From Erginobacter sp964465735 (GTDB lineage: Bacteria; Auribacterota; Erginobacteria; Erginobacterales; Erginobacteraceae), in contig CAYXKT010000007.1 of NCBI GenBank assembly GCA_964465735.1, positions 1 through 40,073 of the forward strand: a stretch of DNA of 40,073 nucleotides, written 5' to 3'. A model generated the notes under the pieces. It saw only the letters and a list, made by a program, of their open reading frames with translations, was not told the origin of the DNA and searched no databases. Position numbers and translations under genes: made by a program. Numbering within the stretch: position 1 is the first letter of the stretch; each line of letters opens with the position of its first letter. Positions 17,501-29,500 of this stretch are shown piece by piece.

Positions 17501-20500
17501 TTGAGGTAGGACATCGTGTTCTTGACCAGGTTGTGGTCCCCGGTGACCGCGACCCCGGCCCCGCCCTGTTCAAAGCTCTGGCAGCGGTTAACGATATTGT
17601 CATCCCCGCTGATCCGCAGCCCCACATCGCCGGAACCGGTAAAGTCGATCCCCTGGACCCGGGTGTAGTAGCTCTGGACATCGAGGAGGAAGTCAACCAG
17701 CCCATCGCCGTAAACCAGCGGCCGGCCGTTGTAACCCTCGATCCGGATCGGGAGGGCGGCGGTCCCGGTGAGGGTATTGGGTGAGATCACACCGGTTCCG
17801 GCAACCTCGAAGTCCCCGGAGGCCCGGAGTCGGATAATATCTCCCTGTTCGATGGTTTTGTTGGTGAGAACGTCCCGCAGCTCGTTCGCCCCCTCAACCT
17901 CGGTCACGTGATAGACCCGGGCGGTCTTGAAGACCCAGGTGGTCCCGGCGGCGTTCAGGTCGGCACCAAAGGCGCTGACATTGGGGAGGTCGGCATCGTC
18001 CCGGGCCGCCACCTGCCAGTAGTACCAGCGGTCGGGGCTCAGCGACTGGGTGTTCCAGTTCAGGTTCTCCACCCAGCCCGAGGTGACCAGATCCGGGGAA
18101 TCGAAAGTATTGACGGTATCGATCCGGAAGTAGTAGGGGAGGGCGTTGAGACCGGAGAGAGGGTCGTTCGCGGTCCGAACCAGAAAAGAGGTATCTTCCG
18201 GGTCGATCCCGATCTGGTTGTTAGCCGGGGAGGATGCGCCGATTCCAGTAGGGGGGGTATTGTCAACGATAAACCGGCCGCTGAGGCTGAGAATCGAGGG
18301 GTAGGAACTGTCGCTGACCCGGACCTGATAGAACCGCCCGTCGGCCAGGGTGGAGGTATTCCAGGTTGAGTAGGTCTGGTCATTCCAGGTCACCCCGGAA
18401 GCGATGGGGAAGAAGGCCGTGCCATCGGCCGTGTATTCCAGCTCCACTGCCCGTCCCGGTCCCCAGCCCGGCCCGAAGGCCGACCAGGTGAGGTTGTGAC
18501 TTCCGCTCCATTTCTCGTCACCGTGCGAACCTCCGTAGGGCGAATCAAGAAAGAGAGTATCCAGACTGGACCGAGAAGCCTCAACGGTGTTGCCGTAAGC
18601 CCCAATATTGATCCTCCCCCCGTCGGGCGCGGTCTCATAGTAATAGGCATCGCCGGGGTTCCCCGCATTCAGCCCGGGGCTGTTGTCCCCATCCGCAATC
18701 CAATGTCCAAAATGGAACGACCCTTCTGTCGATTGGAGATGAAAATTGTCGTCCTCCCCATACTTTCCGCCGAGAATCCCGTCCGAACCTTCCGGGGAGA
18801 CGAAGAGCGGATCTCCGGCCAGGCTATGGGAGTCGAGTCTGGAGCGAAGCTGCCAGTCGCCTAAGGTATAGGAAGTCCCGGTGGTCCAGTGCCCGATCGC
18901 TGCCCCGCTACTGGCGGTGAGGATATTGAAATCTGAGAATTGTCCTCCCGCACTCGTGAACCATATCGCGTGATTGCCCGCGCCGTTGGCCCAGACTATG
19001 TTGTTTCGGAAGTAAAGTCCGGGAGTTACGGTTCTGAATTCATCGCCGCTATTCCGATAAATGGTATTATTAATTATCGCGACGGCTTCTCCCCGAGACT
19101 CGATACCCCCGTCGTTATTCTCATAGACCAGGTTTTGGTTGATTTTCAGGTTGTCCCCGCTGGCAAAAATACCTTTCGCCCGGTTGCCATATACGGTATT
19201 AGAGCGGATTTGGGCATCCTCGGACCTGTTGAGATAAACTCCATTACCCCGGTTGATGTAAGCAATATTATTTTCCATTGTGATCCCGGTCGTCCAATCG
19301 CCAAAAATACCGGAACCCAGGTTGGAGTTAATCAAATTATCGGAAAGAGTAATTCCTGTGTTGAATCTGCCGTCTATCCCGCTACTGGTAGTGTGGCTAA
19401 TTCGATTGCTCTCAAAAGAAATATCGGTACAGCTATTGAAGGTGACCCCTCCGCCGCCTTCTCCCCGAGCCTGACCGTGCCAGGAGATGACACTGTCCCG
19501 GGTCGTAATCGAGTGCGAGTTATTGACCCTGATTCCGTATCCCGAACGGGTGACCCCGGCCTCGGCTAAGGTGTTGGCCGAATGGAGTCTGTCTAAAATA
19601 ATGTGCCGGGCACCTTCGATAAGGAGTCCAGCTTGTGGGGTGAGATTTCCGTCTATCAGGGAAATATTGGGAGAGCCCACCAGCGCTACAGGGTTCCCTG
19701 GTTTTCCGCTGTGGATGGCGTAAATCAACAACGGACCGGAGAGGTTGTGATAACCGGTATCGATATAAGCGGTATCCCCCTCGCCAAACCCGAGGTCCAT
19801 CAAACCGGTCATAGTCCCCTTCGGTGAAGAGGGGGAATCCCCCGGGTTGGAGTCATTACCCGGGGCCGTCGTGAATACGTTGTCCTGCAGACTCCCGTCG
19901 TTGAGGAAGTAGTTGTTGCCCGGGAGGGAAACCCCGGACTGATAACTGCGTGAAGCCTGAAAAGTGTTGCCGTAAGCGCCCTGGTTTATCCTGCCTCCTT
20001 TCGGTGAAGATTCCCGATAATAGGGACTGAGAGGATCACCGGAGTCAATCGAGGGGGAAGTCAGGATATCGACCGTTGTCCAGGCGATCCATCCGGCCCA
20101 TCTTCCTCCCGGGCTGAGCAAATGGTAATCTCCTCCGGGCGCATCAGCAAAGAGCGGGTCGAGACTGAGGCTGCTTTGATCCTGAAAACTTGTTCCCTGC
20201 CAGTCGGCGAGATCCGTCTGGTCGTTTCCCCAGTGGCCGATGTGGGACGCCCCGGTAGAGTAAAGATTGTTATAATCGGATGAGAACCCGGTCTCGCTGA
20301 CCGCGTCAACGTAGATAGAATGGGTCCCGGTAACCGCTGACCAGAGGATGTTGTTTCGGAGGTAGCTGTGGGGGGCTTCCTCGCAGACCACTTCCCCGGC
20401 CCGGTTGTTGTGGGAGGTGACGTTGACGACACGGTTGCCTTCCGCCTGGAGCAGCCTGATCCCCGGGCCCTGGTTGCGATAGGACAGGAAGTTGACCAGC

Positions 20501-23500
20501 CGGTTGGCGGCTCCACTGATCTCAACACCCGGCCCTCCGTGCAGGGAAGTAGCGCCTTCCCGGATAATATTATTCGCCCCGGTGACCACAAGCCCCGCAC
20601 CGGTAGCGTCAGCAAAGCTGACGTTTTCCAGTGTGACGTAATCGGCTTCGAGGATCAAACAACTGCCGATCAAACCTCCTCCGTCAAGGCCGGCTCCTTC
20701 CCCGATACCGGCGATCCGGAGAGGAGAATAGCGGGACCCTCCCTCGGTAATCGTAATCGGACCGAGGGTCGTGGACATCGTGTGGAACCCGGCCTCGATC
20801 ATTATGGTGTCCCCGGGTTCGAGGTCCCGGTTGCTTAGGATCCATCTCAGACCGGTGGTCTCGCTCTCAATATCCGCGGCTCTAAAGACATTGGCGGTGG
20901 AGAAAGTCCCGTAACCGTCGGTATCGGCGGTAAAACCGCAGAACGCGCTTTCATTGGGAGGATCGGCACTGTCGCGGGCTTTCATCCGCCAGTAGTAAGT
21001 GGTCCCCGGTTCCAGGCTGGGCCGCCAGGCGTTCCGTCCCAGCCAGCCGGAGTTCTGGATATCCGGGCTGGTGAAGGAGGATAGGGTGTCAAGCTGGAAG
21101 TAGTAAGGTTCCGCGTGGAGATCGGCCAGCAGATCGATCGGTTCTATACCCCGAAGCGGGATGTAGGTCGGCAAACTCTTTGCTCCGTCCTCGGGCAGGA
21201 GGCAGCCGACGTTGAACGGCGGGGTGTTGTCGATGGTGAAGACCCCGCTTGAGGTGGAAAGACCCCCGCCGATTACCCTGACCTGATAAATGGGGAAATC
21301 TCCACTTGCCAAAAGGGTGTTCCAGTCGTAATTCATAGTCGGATAGGCGACGGTATCGATGTTGTAGTAGTATTCCGTAAAGCCATCGGTGCTGTATTCA
21401 ATCTCAATTAACTCTCCGACTGTCCACTCATCGGCCGGGATTGCCAGCCAGCGGAGGTTCTGGGTTCCACTCCATTTCTCCCCCCCGAGGGGCCGGAGAA
21501 CAGGTAGCGTTTTTTTCAGAGAGAGCGAGGCTTCATCGCTTCCTCCGTATGCGCCAATATTGACCCGTTCCCCGTGCGGTTCCGGTTCCCGGTTATAATC
21601 TGAACCGACCGGCTGAAATACTCCGGAGCCGGCCATATGGGTTGTGGCTATCCCGGTGACTCCGGTCAGTCGGTTTCCGGTCTTGCCGGTAAACCTGATG
21701 ATATCCCCGTTGATCTCAACCAGGTCGGTTCCGGCGGTGAAATCGGAGGCATCGTCAAGGTCGATGAAGGGGGAGGCGGGGAAAATATCGTCAACCAATG
21801 AGGAGAAAGCGAGATAGAACTGGCCCTGATTGATGGCTGGACTGGTGTTCAAATCCGCGGTCCAGTAACCGTCGTGGTAGCTTCCGAGCGGGCTCTGGAG
21901 GTGAAAGTCCTCGGCGATAGTATTTGCGAAGACGGGGTCATAGTCGATGCTGGAGCCATCCATCCCGCTTTCCACCTGCCAATCGAAGAGGGTGGAGATA
22001 TCCCGGTTCGGACCACTGAGGAAACCGATGTACCCCCCGTCGGTTGCCCGGAGGCAGTTAAAATTGGATAACCAGATATTTGTCGAGGGGTCGGAGGTTG
22101 TCATATGCAGGGAATGATTTTCCGGCCCGACGGCCCAGAGAATATTATTCCGGATCGCGATATTCGTATTACTGAGGTGGGGAATCAGCTGCACTTCGCC
22201 CTGGTTGCGGTAGCCGGTATTGTTGATGAATAATGAATCACCCGACTGGTAGATGCGATAACCGTATCCCAAGTTGAGATAACTGAGGTTGTTGAAGATT
22301 TCTGTGTTTGGTGAATTCGTGATATTGAACCCGATCCCATTATTTCCCCGGGCCCGGTTTCCGGCAATCCGGGCATTGTGGAAGATGATATGGAATCCGT
22401 CCTGGTTATTCTCCGAGCGGTTTCCGGTTGCAGTGATGCCAGTTGCGTTAGAATTTCTCGTCAGATAGAATCCACTCCCGCTGTTGGCGATGGAAATGTT
22501 ATCCGTCAGGACCGGGCTCCCGTAGGAACCGTTGAGGAAGAGTCCGTGGCCGGCATTGTCCCGGAAACTGGAGTTTGATATTTGATGATTCGTTCCCCCG
22601 GCCAGGTAAAGTCCCTCCCCGGAATTGGATCTTGCCGAGCAGTTATTCACCCAGGCGGAGTTGTCCGGTTGCAGGGGAAAGTAAAAACCGTATCTTCTGT
22701 TATAAGCGCTGACGCAGTCGACAACCCTGGCACCATTGGTACGGTAAACTAGAAGGCCGTCACTTCCGGCGCCCTGGAGCAGAAGCCCGGCCAGGAAGAG
22801 ATTATCGGCGCGATCGGCATAGACCCCGTAGTCCAGCATATTAATCAGGGAAAGATGGCCGATCCTGATGGAAGTGTTTCTTGTGATATCAAAGCCGCTG
22901 GCGGCAATCCCCCGTCCATCCAGGGTGGTCCCCCGGGGAGATCCGACCACCGTGATCGGGTTGTCTTCCCCCCCATTCCGGGGGAACTGGACCGGCTGGT
23001 TCAGGTAATAGAGCCCGGTATCGACATAGACGGTATCCCCGGGGTAAAGAGAGTAACGATCGATTACGGATTGGATGGAGTCAAGGGGACTGTCCGGACT
23101 TAGACCATCGTGGGTCGGCCAGGGCAATCCCCTGGTGACACAGTAATAATCGTAATCGGTGGAGGAGTCGTTGACATAGTAGCTGCGGCCGAAGGTGGAG
23201 CCGATCGACCAAGAGGCTTCCGGTGTATTGCCGAATGCCCCCAGGTTGATTCTGCCCCCGTGGGGAGCCGGTTCGAAATGCGCGGCCGAAGCGGGGTCGC
23301 CGGCGGTCAGTCCGGGGGAGTCGCCCGGATCTGGCGACCAGTCCCCTGGATAAGGCGGCCAGCTCGTCCCTTTGTAGGAGCCTCTAGTGGACTGGAGTCG
23401 GTAGTTGCCGCCCCCGACAAAGAGCGGGTCGTCGGAGCTGCTGTTCAAATCCTGGCCGCTGGCTCCGGTCCAGTTGGCGAAGGAACTTTGGGTGGTAGAG

Positions 23501-26500
23501 TTCCAGTAGCCGATTTCCGCCCCGCCTGCGACGTGGAGGAGGTTATAGTCGGAGGTGAAACCGGTCTGGCTGATCTCGTCGAGGAAAATGGCGACTATCC
23601 CCGTTCCGGAGGCGTCCAGGATATTATTGCGGAGAGAGGCGTGAGTGGAACCGACCGTCCGGGTAGGGTGGAGGGTGTCTGTCGGTTCGTCGCGGAGAAG
23701 GATCTCGAATGTGCCATTTCCGGAACAGGTGTTGTTTTCCAGGGTCGAATGATGGGAGGTGAAGAGATGGATTCCGGCATCGACGTTGTTGTAAATCAGC
23801 ATATTCCTGATGCTGGTCCAGTCCCCGGTAACCTCGATCCCGTCTCCCCCGTTGTCGAAGCTGCGCCCGTTCTGGACGGTGTTATGGTCCCCGTTGATCA
23901 GGAGCCCGCTGCCGTCGGCATTGTTGAAGGCAAAGTTCTCCACCTGGAAGTAGTCACCGCTGATCACTAAGCAGTTCTCCATTCCGGATCCGTCCAGAAC
24001 GACTTCCCCCCCGATACCGATAATCCGGATCGGGTCGTCCTCGTCACCCCCCCCGGCGAACTCGAGCGGTCCGGTAAAGGCGTGGGTGCCTGCGTCGACG
24101 TAAACGATATCGCCAGGATGTAAGGCCACGTTGTCCAGAATCCAGCGAAGCCCGTTGGTCGGGGATTCGATGTTCACGGCGTGATAAATTCCGGCCGTCC
24201 GGAAAGTGCGGTACCCGCCCGGACTGTTGGACTCCCCGAACCAATTGCTTACGTTGGCCGGATCGGCATCGTCCCGGGCACGAACCCGCCAGTAGTACCA
24301 GGTGTCGGGTAAAAGTTCCGGGGACCAGGAGATAAACTCCGTCCAACCGGAATTCTGGGGCGTGGTGAAAGTCGGATCGTCAGTTATCTGGAAGTAGTAA
24401 GGCCGCTCCTGGAGCCCGGCCGGTGAGTCCGTGGCGTCCAGGGCCAGCAGGGAGGTAATCCGCGGTTCCCGGAGAGCACCGTCGGGGGGTAACAGGCAGC
24501 CGACATTTTCCGGGGACGTATTGTCGATGATGAAGAAACCGCTGTCGGCCGGCTCTGTGGGTTCGGCCGGATCGATTCCGGCTGTCTGGGTAATTCGGAT
24601 CTGGTAGGTTGTACCGTCGGGAATTATCGGGATATCAGTGTTCCAGTCAGGGTAGGGCAGCGGGGGCCAGGGGAGCCCCTCGGTAATGGTCGTGAAGGTA
24701 ATCCCGTCGAGAGAATAATCGAGACGGAAACGGTCGGTGGCGCCCCAGCCGTCTCCGATCGTGTCCCAGGTCAGACGATTAGCTTGACTCCACTTCTCAT
24801 CACCAGTTGCCGTGCCCACCGGGGATACGATGGCCAGAGATCTCATCGAGGATCGGGAAGCTTGCGGTGTATTCCCGTAAGCGCCGAGGTTGACCCGGTT
24901 TCCGTTCGGGTTTAATTCATTCGCGTAATCGTTGTCCGGATCGCCTTGGTTCAGCCCCGGGCTGTTCAGGCCGTCAAATAACCACCTCCCTTCGGCAAAC
25001 CGCCCCCTGGTGCTCAGAAGGTGAAAGTCGCTATTTCCCGGGTCGCTGAAGAGGGGATCGGCGGAAAAACTATGGCCGTCCTGCCGACTTACGATCTGCC
25101 AGCTCCGCATCGTGTCGTAAGCGCCCAGCCAGTAACCGTAACGGGCTCCGGCCGTCACGGAGTAAAGGTTGTAGTCGATCCGGTAATCCTGGCTGTCGGG
25201 ATTGGGGTCGCCGATGTAGAGGGCGTAATTTCCTAGTCCCTGGGGTGATATTATGTTGTTGACCAGCTCGGCTTCGTTTACCCCCCGCCGGAGATATATC
25301 TCGTAGGAACCGTTGTTGAAAAAGGAGTTGTTGGCGATGGAGTTCCCTACTCCACCATAGAAAAATAGACCGGAATTCTGGTTGTCATAAGCTATATTGT
25401 TGGTGAAGCGGCAGTTGCTGGCGGCGAGGTGGAAGCCGTAGAAATTGTCAAAAGCCCGGTTCCCCCAGATCTCCGCACCAGATGTCCGGAGATCAAGCCC
25501 GTAACGGCTTCCGCTGCTGGTATTCCCGGCGATGCTGAATCCCGAACCTCCGGCGGCGTAGATTCCCGCGTCCGTGCCGGAATCCTGGATGCCGTTATCG
25601 AGCAGAATATTTTCCTCAATCCGCCCGTCGTCGAAGCCGCTGACATAAATCCCGGTGTCTCCGCTCCCCTCCACCCGATTGGCAAGGAGATCAAAATTAG
25701 CCCCCTGAGAGAGAAAAATCCCATATTCGGCATTGTTGCCGAAACGGTTACCCCGTACCGTGAGACTCTCGTAAGCCCGGCCAGCCCACAGGCCGTTTCC
25801 GTTGTTGCTCTCAACCCGGTTCTCGATAATCGCCGCCCGATATGAGTTAAGAAGATAAATACCGTCGAGGCCCGCGCCCACCACCCGGTTTCTGGAGAAC
25901 CGGAGATTATCGGAAGAGATCGCCCGGAGAGAGTTCGCGGTCGGGTTGGCAAGAATAAAGTTGCCGATCGTGACATTGTCTTTGTCTTCCAGGTAGAAAC
26001 AGTAAGAGGCTGTCCCCTGGGCGTCCAGGATCGTACCCCGGGGGGAACCGGCAAAAGTGAGATTTCTCCCCGGGCTCCCCGAGACCGGGGGGATCAGGGG
26101 GGAGGAGAGTTCATAGCGCCCAGTGTCGACATAGATCGTATCGCCCGCCTGGAGAGTATGATTGCTGAAGACAGCCTTAATCGAATCAAGCGGTGACTCC
26201 GGAGAAAGTCCATTGTGCAGCGGCCAGGGGAGCCCCCCGGTGGTACAGAAAAAGTCGTAAGCGGTGTCGCCGTCGTTGACGTAAAAGTTGCTGCCCCCGC
26301 CGGCGGAAGAGAGGGAAGCCTGGACGGTATTTCCGAAGGCTCCAAGGTTGATCCGCCCGCCGTTGGGTGCCGGCTCTAGGGAAAAGATTGAAAGGGGATC
26401 GCCCCGGTCCAGGCCGGGAGAATTGCTGCCGTCAGACGTCCAGCCGATACCCGGCTTGAAGCTCCCGGCCGTGGACTGGAGACGGTAGTTCTCCCCTCCG

Positions 26501-29500
26501 ACGAAGAGTGGGTTGACGCTCAGGCTCGACTGGTCTTGGAAGCTGGCCTCGGTCCATTGGCTGAAGGTGGATAGATCGACCCCTCCCCAGTGGGCGATAT
26601 CGGCTCCGTCGGAGGCATAAAGCAGGTTGTAATTCGCATCGAGTCCGGTCCGGCTTTCGACCTCCACGTAGATGGCCGTCCGGTCGGATCCGGAGGCTGA
26701 GAGTATGTTGTTGAGAAGAACGGTCTCGATCGAACCGTTGGGGAGGGCGTCTTCGAGGAAGAACTCCCGGGTCCCGTTGCCGGAGGAGGTATTGTTTTCC
26801 AGGCGGTTGCGGTAGGCGGCGCTCAGTCTGAATCCTGCTCGAAAGTTGCCGTAGGCCAGAATATTGCGGATAGTGTTGTAATCTCCCCGGATCTCGACCC
26901 CGTCACCTCCGTTGAGAAAGCTCTTCCCTCCCTGGATGAGATTGGAGTTTCCGGTAACCAGGATCCCGCTGCTGACGGCGTTGGTGGCGGAGAAGTTTTC
27001 GATCTCGAAGTGATCCCCGGTAACCTGGAGGCAGTTGGCTGCCGTTCCGCCCCCATCGAGTATGACTTCGCCGTTAAAACCCTCGATCCGGACACCGGCG
27101 TTATCGTCGCCCTCGTCCGCTGCTGACAATTCCAGCGGACCGCCGGTGAGCGTGTAGGTGCCCGGTTCGACATAGATGGTATCCCCAGGGCTCAGTACGT
27201 AATTGTCAAGCATCCAGCGCAGTCCGGTGGTGGTCGATTCTATGTCTTCGGCGTGCAATATCCGGGCGGTTCGAAATTTCCAGAAACTCCCCGGGAGGTT
27301 GCTTTGGGCGGCGAATTCGCTGACGTTGGGCGGGTCGGCGTCGTCCCGGGCCCGTACCTGCCAGTAATAGTCTGTTCCCGGTTCCAAATCGACATACCAG
27401 GCCCGGGAGGAGAGCCAGCCTGAGACACGGTGATTGGGCGAGGAGAAGGTCTCGGCGGTATCAATCCGGAAATAGTAAGGGGATTTGGAGTTGGGCCCGG
27501 CGATTGCGTCCAGCGCGGTCTCGGCGATCAGGGCCGTGTTTAAGGATTGGCCGGAGGTCCCGTCATCAGGTGAGAAGAGAGAGATTACAGGCGGGGTATT
27601 GTCAACGACAAATATTCCGCTGTAGGCGGTCGGCTCCCCGGAATCTGGAGTGATCCGGATTCTCCCGGTTCCGCTATCCGTGAAACTCTGGGTATTCCAG
27701 GATGGATAAGGGCGTGCGTCATAGGGGACCCCGGCCGTGACCGTGGTCCAGAGACTGGAATCCGGGGAGTATTCAATTGTCAGCGAATCCCCCGCGCCCC
27801 AGCCGGTCCCGAGTGTCCGCCAGTCGATCGCCTTTTCCCGGGCCCATTTTTCCACCCCCTCCGGTCCACCCTCCGGTGAAGTTACCAGCAGGCTCTTCCG
27901 GCTTGATTTAGATGATTGATCGGTATTACCGAAGACCCCGATGTTTACTCGGTCTCCGCTGGGGGATGGTTCCCGGCTGTAGGCTGAAGCTACCGGCTGA
28001 AAAACCCCGGACCCGGATGGGTGATTATCAGCGACCCCGGAACAGCCGGTCAGACCGTTGCCGGATATACCGGTGTAGGAGATTATGTTATCATCGATCT
28101 GGATTCTTCCCGGCCCGGTTGAGAAGTTCGCCGTCGAAACCAACTGAATCGTGGAGTCACCGGTGGATAGAGGTCCGGCCAGTTCGGTTGATGCCGCGGC
28201 CACTCGGCCGGCGTTAAGTGCCGGGCTGTCATTGAAGTCGTTGTTCCAGGCGCCGTCGTGATAGCTCCCCTCAGTGCTCTGCGGGTGGTAGTCCCCCCCC
28301 GCGGAGTCAACCAGGAGGGGGTCCCCGGTCAGGCTCCGGCCGTCCTGTCCACTGGCCAGTACCCACTCGGCCAGCGTTGCCCGGTTCCCGTTCCAGTATC
28401 CGACCCTCCCGCCGGTGGTGGGTCGCAGCAGGTTGAAATCGGAATAGATGCCCTGGTCCTCAGGAGTCGGCCCCGCGGCGAACAGGCAGTATGTGAAGTT
28501 CTGGAAGGCCCAGATAATGTTGTTGAATATCCCGGGAGTCAACTCGTACCTGGAGATGGAGATCCCGTTGCCGTAGAGGAAGTTGTTGAATATGACTATC
28601 CCGGAGTTATGGGAAATTGTTACGTTGTATCTCCCTGGGGACAACAGGACATTGTGGGATATCCGGAGGTCTGCGGATCTCGAGATGTTCAGGTTATTTC
28701 CCGAGTTGTTCCTGACCGTGTTGTATTGGATGGAGGTGTTGGGCGAACGAGAGACGAGTACCCCTTCTCCCCAGTTGTTCAGAATTGTGTTTTCCCTGAT
28801 TTGGGAGTAAGGAGATCGGCTGATATACACCGCCTGCCCTCCATCGCTGGTGTTTCCCTCAATTTCGTTTCCGGTCAGCAAGTGGTGGTCCCCCTCGTTG
28901 ATATAGACCGCCCCGGTGGAATTCCCGGTGAGTCGGGTCCCGACCAGGGATATCCGGTCGCTGGTTCGCCCCTGGAGACCCCAGCCGATCATATTACGGA
29001 TGGCACAGTAATTAATTTCGATATCATTGGACAAGTTGATATAGATCCCGTCATCCAGGGCGGCGGCCAGTGTGAGGTGAGAGAATGTAATGTGAGAAGA
29101 GCCATTGATAAAAATTCGGCGGGAAGAACCGGGCTGAAAGTTTCCAGTAAATGTGCTTTTATTTGGCGACCCGGTAAAACAAAGCGGTGCGAGGGCGTTG
29201 CCCTGGTCGGCCGAGGTCAGGGTCAGTTCGGTCGCTACTCTGATCCACTCCCCGGTATCGATATAGACCACATCCCCCGGGCCCAGGACGTAGTCATCGA
29301 TCACTGTCTGCAGGGTCAGGCGGGGGGTGGCAGGGGAGAGCCCATCGTTGGCGTCGCTGCCGATGGCGGTGCAGTAAACATCCTTTGTGGTAAAACCATC
29401 GTTGACGTAGTAAGCGGTTCCGCTGACCGGATTGTTGATGGTGAAGTTATGATCGCTCTTGTCGGCGACCCCGAGATTGCCGGTCTTGGTGATCTTAATC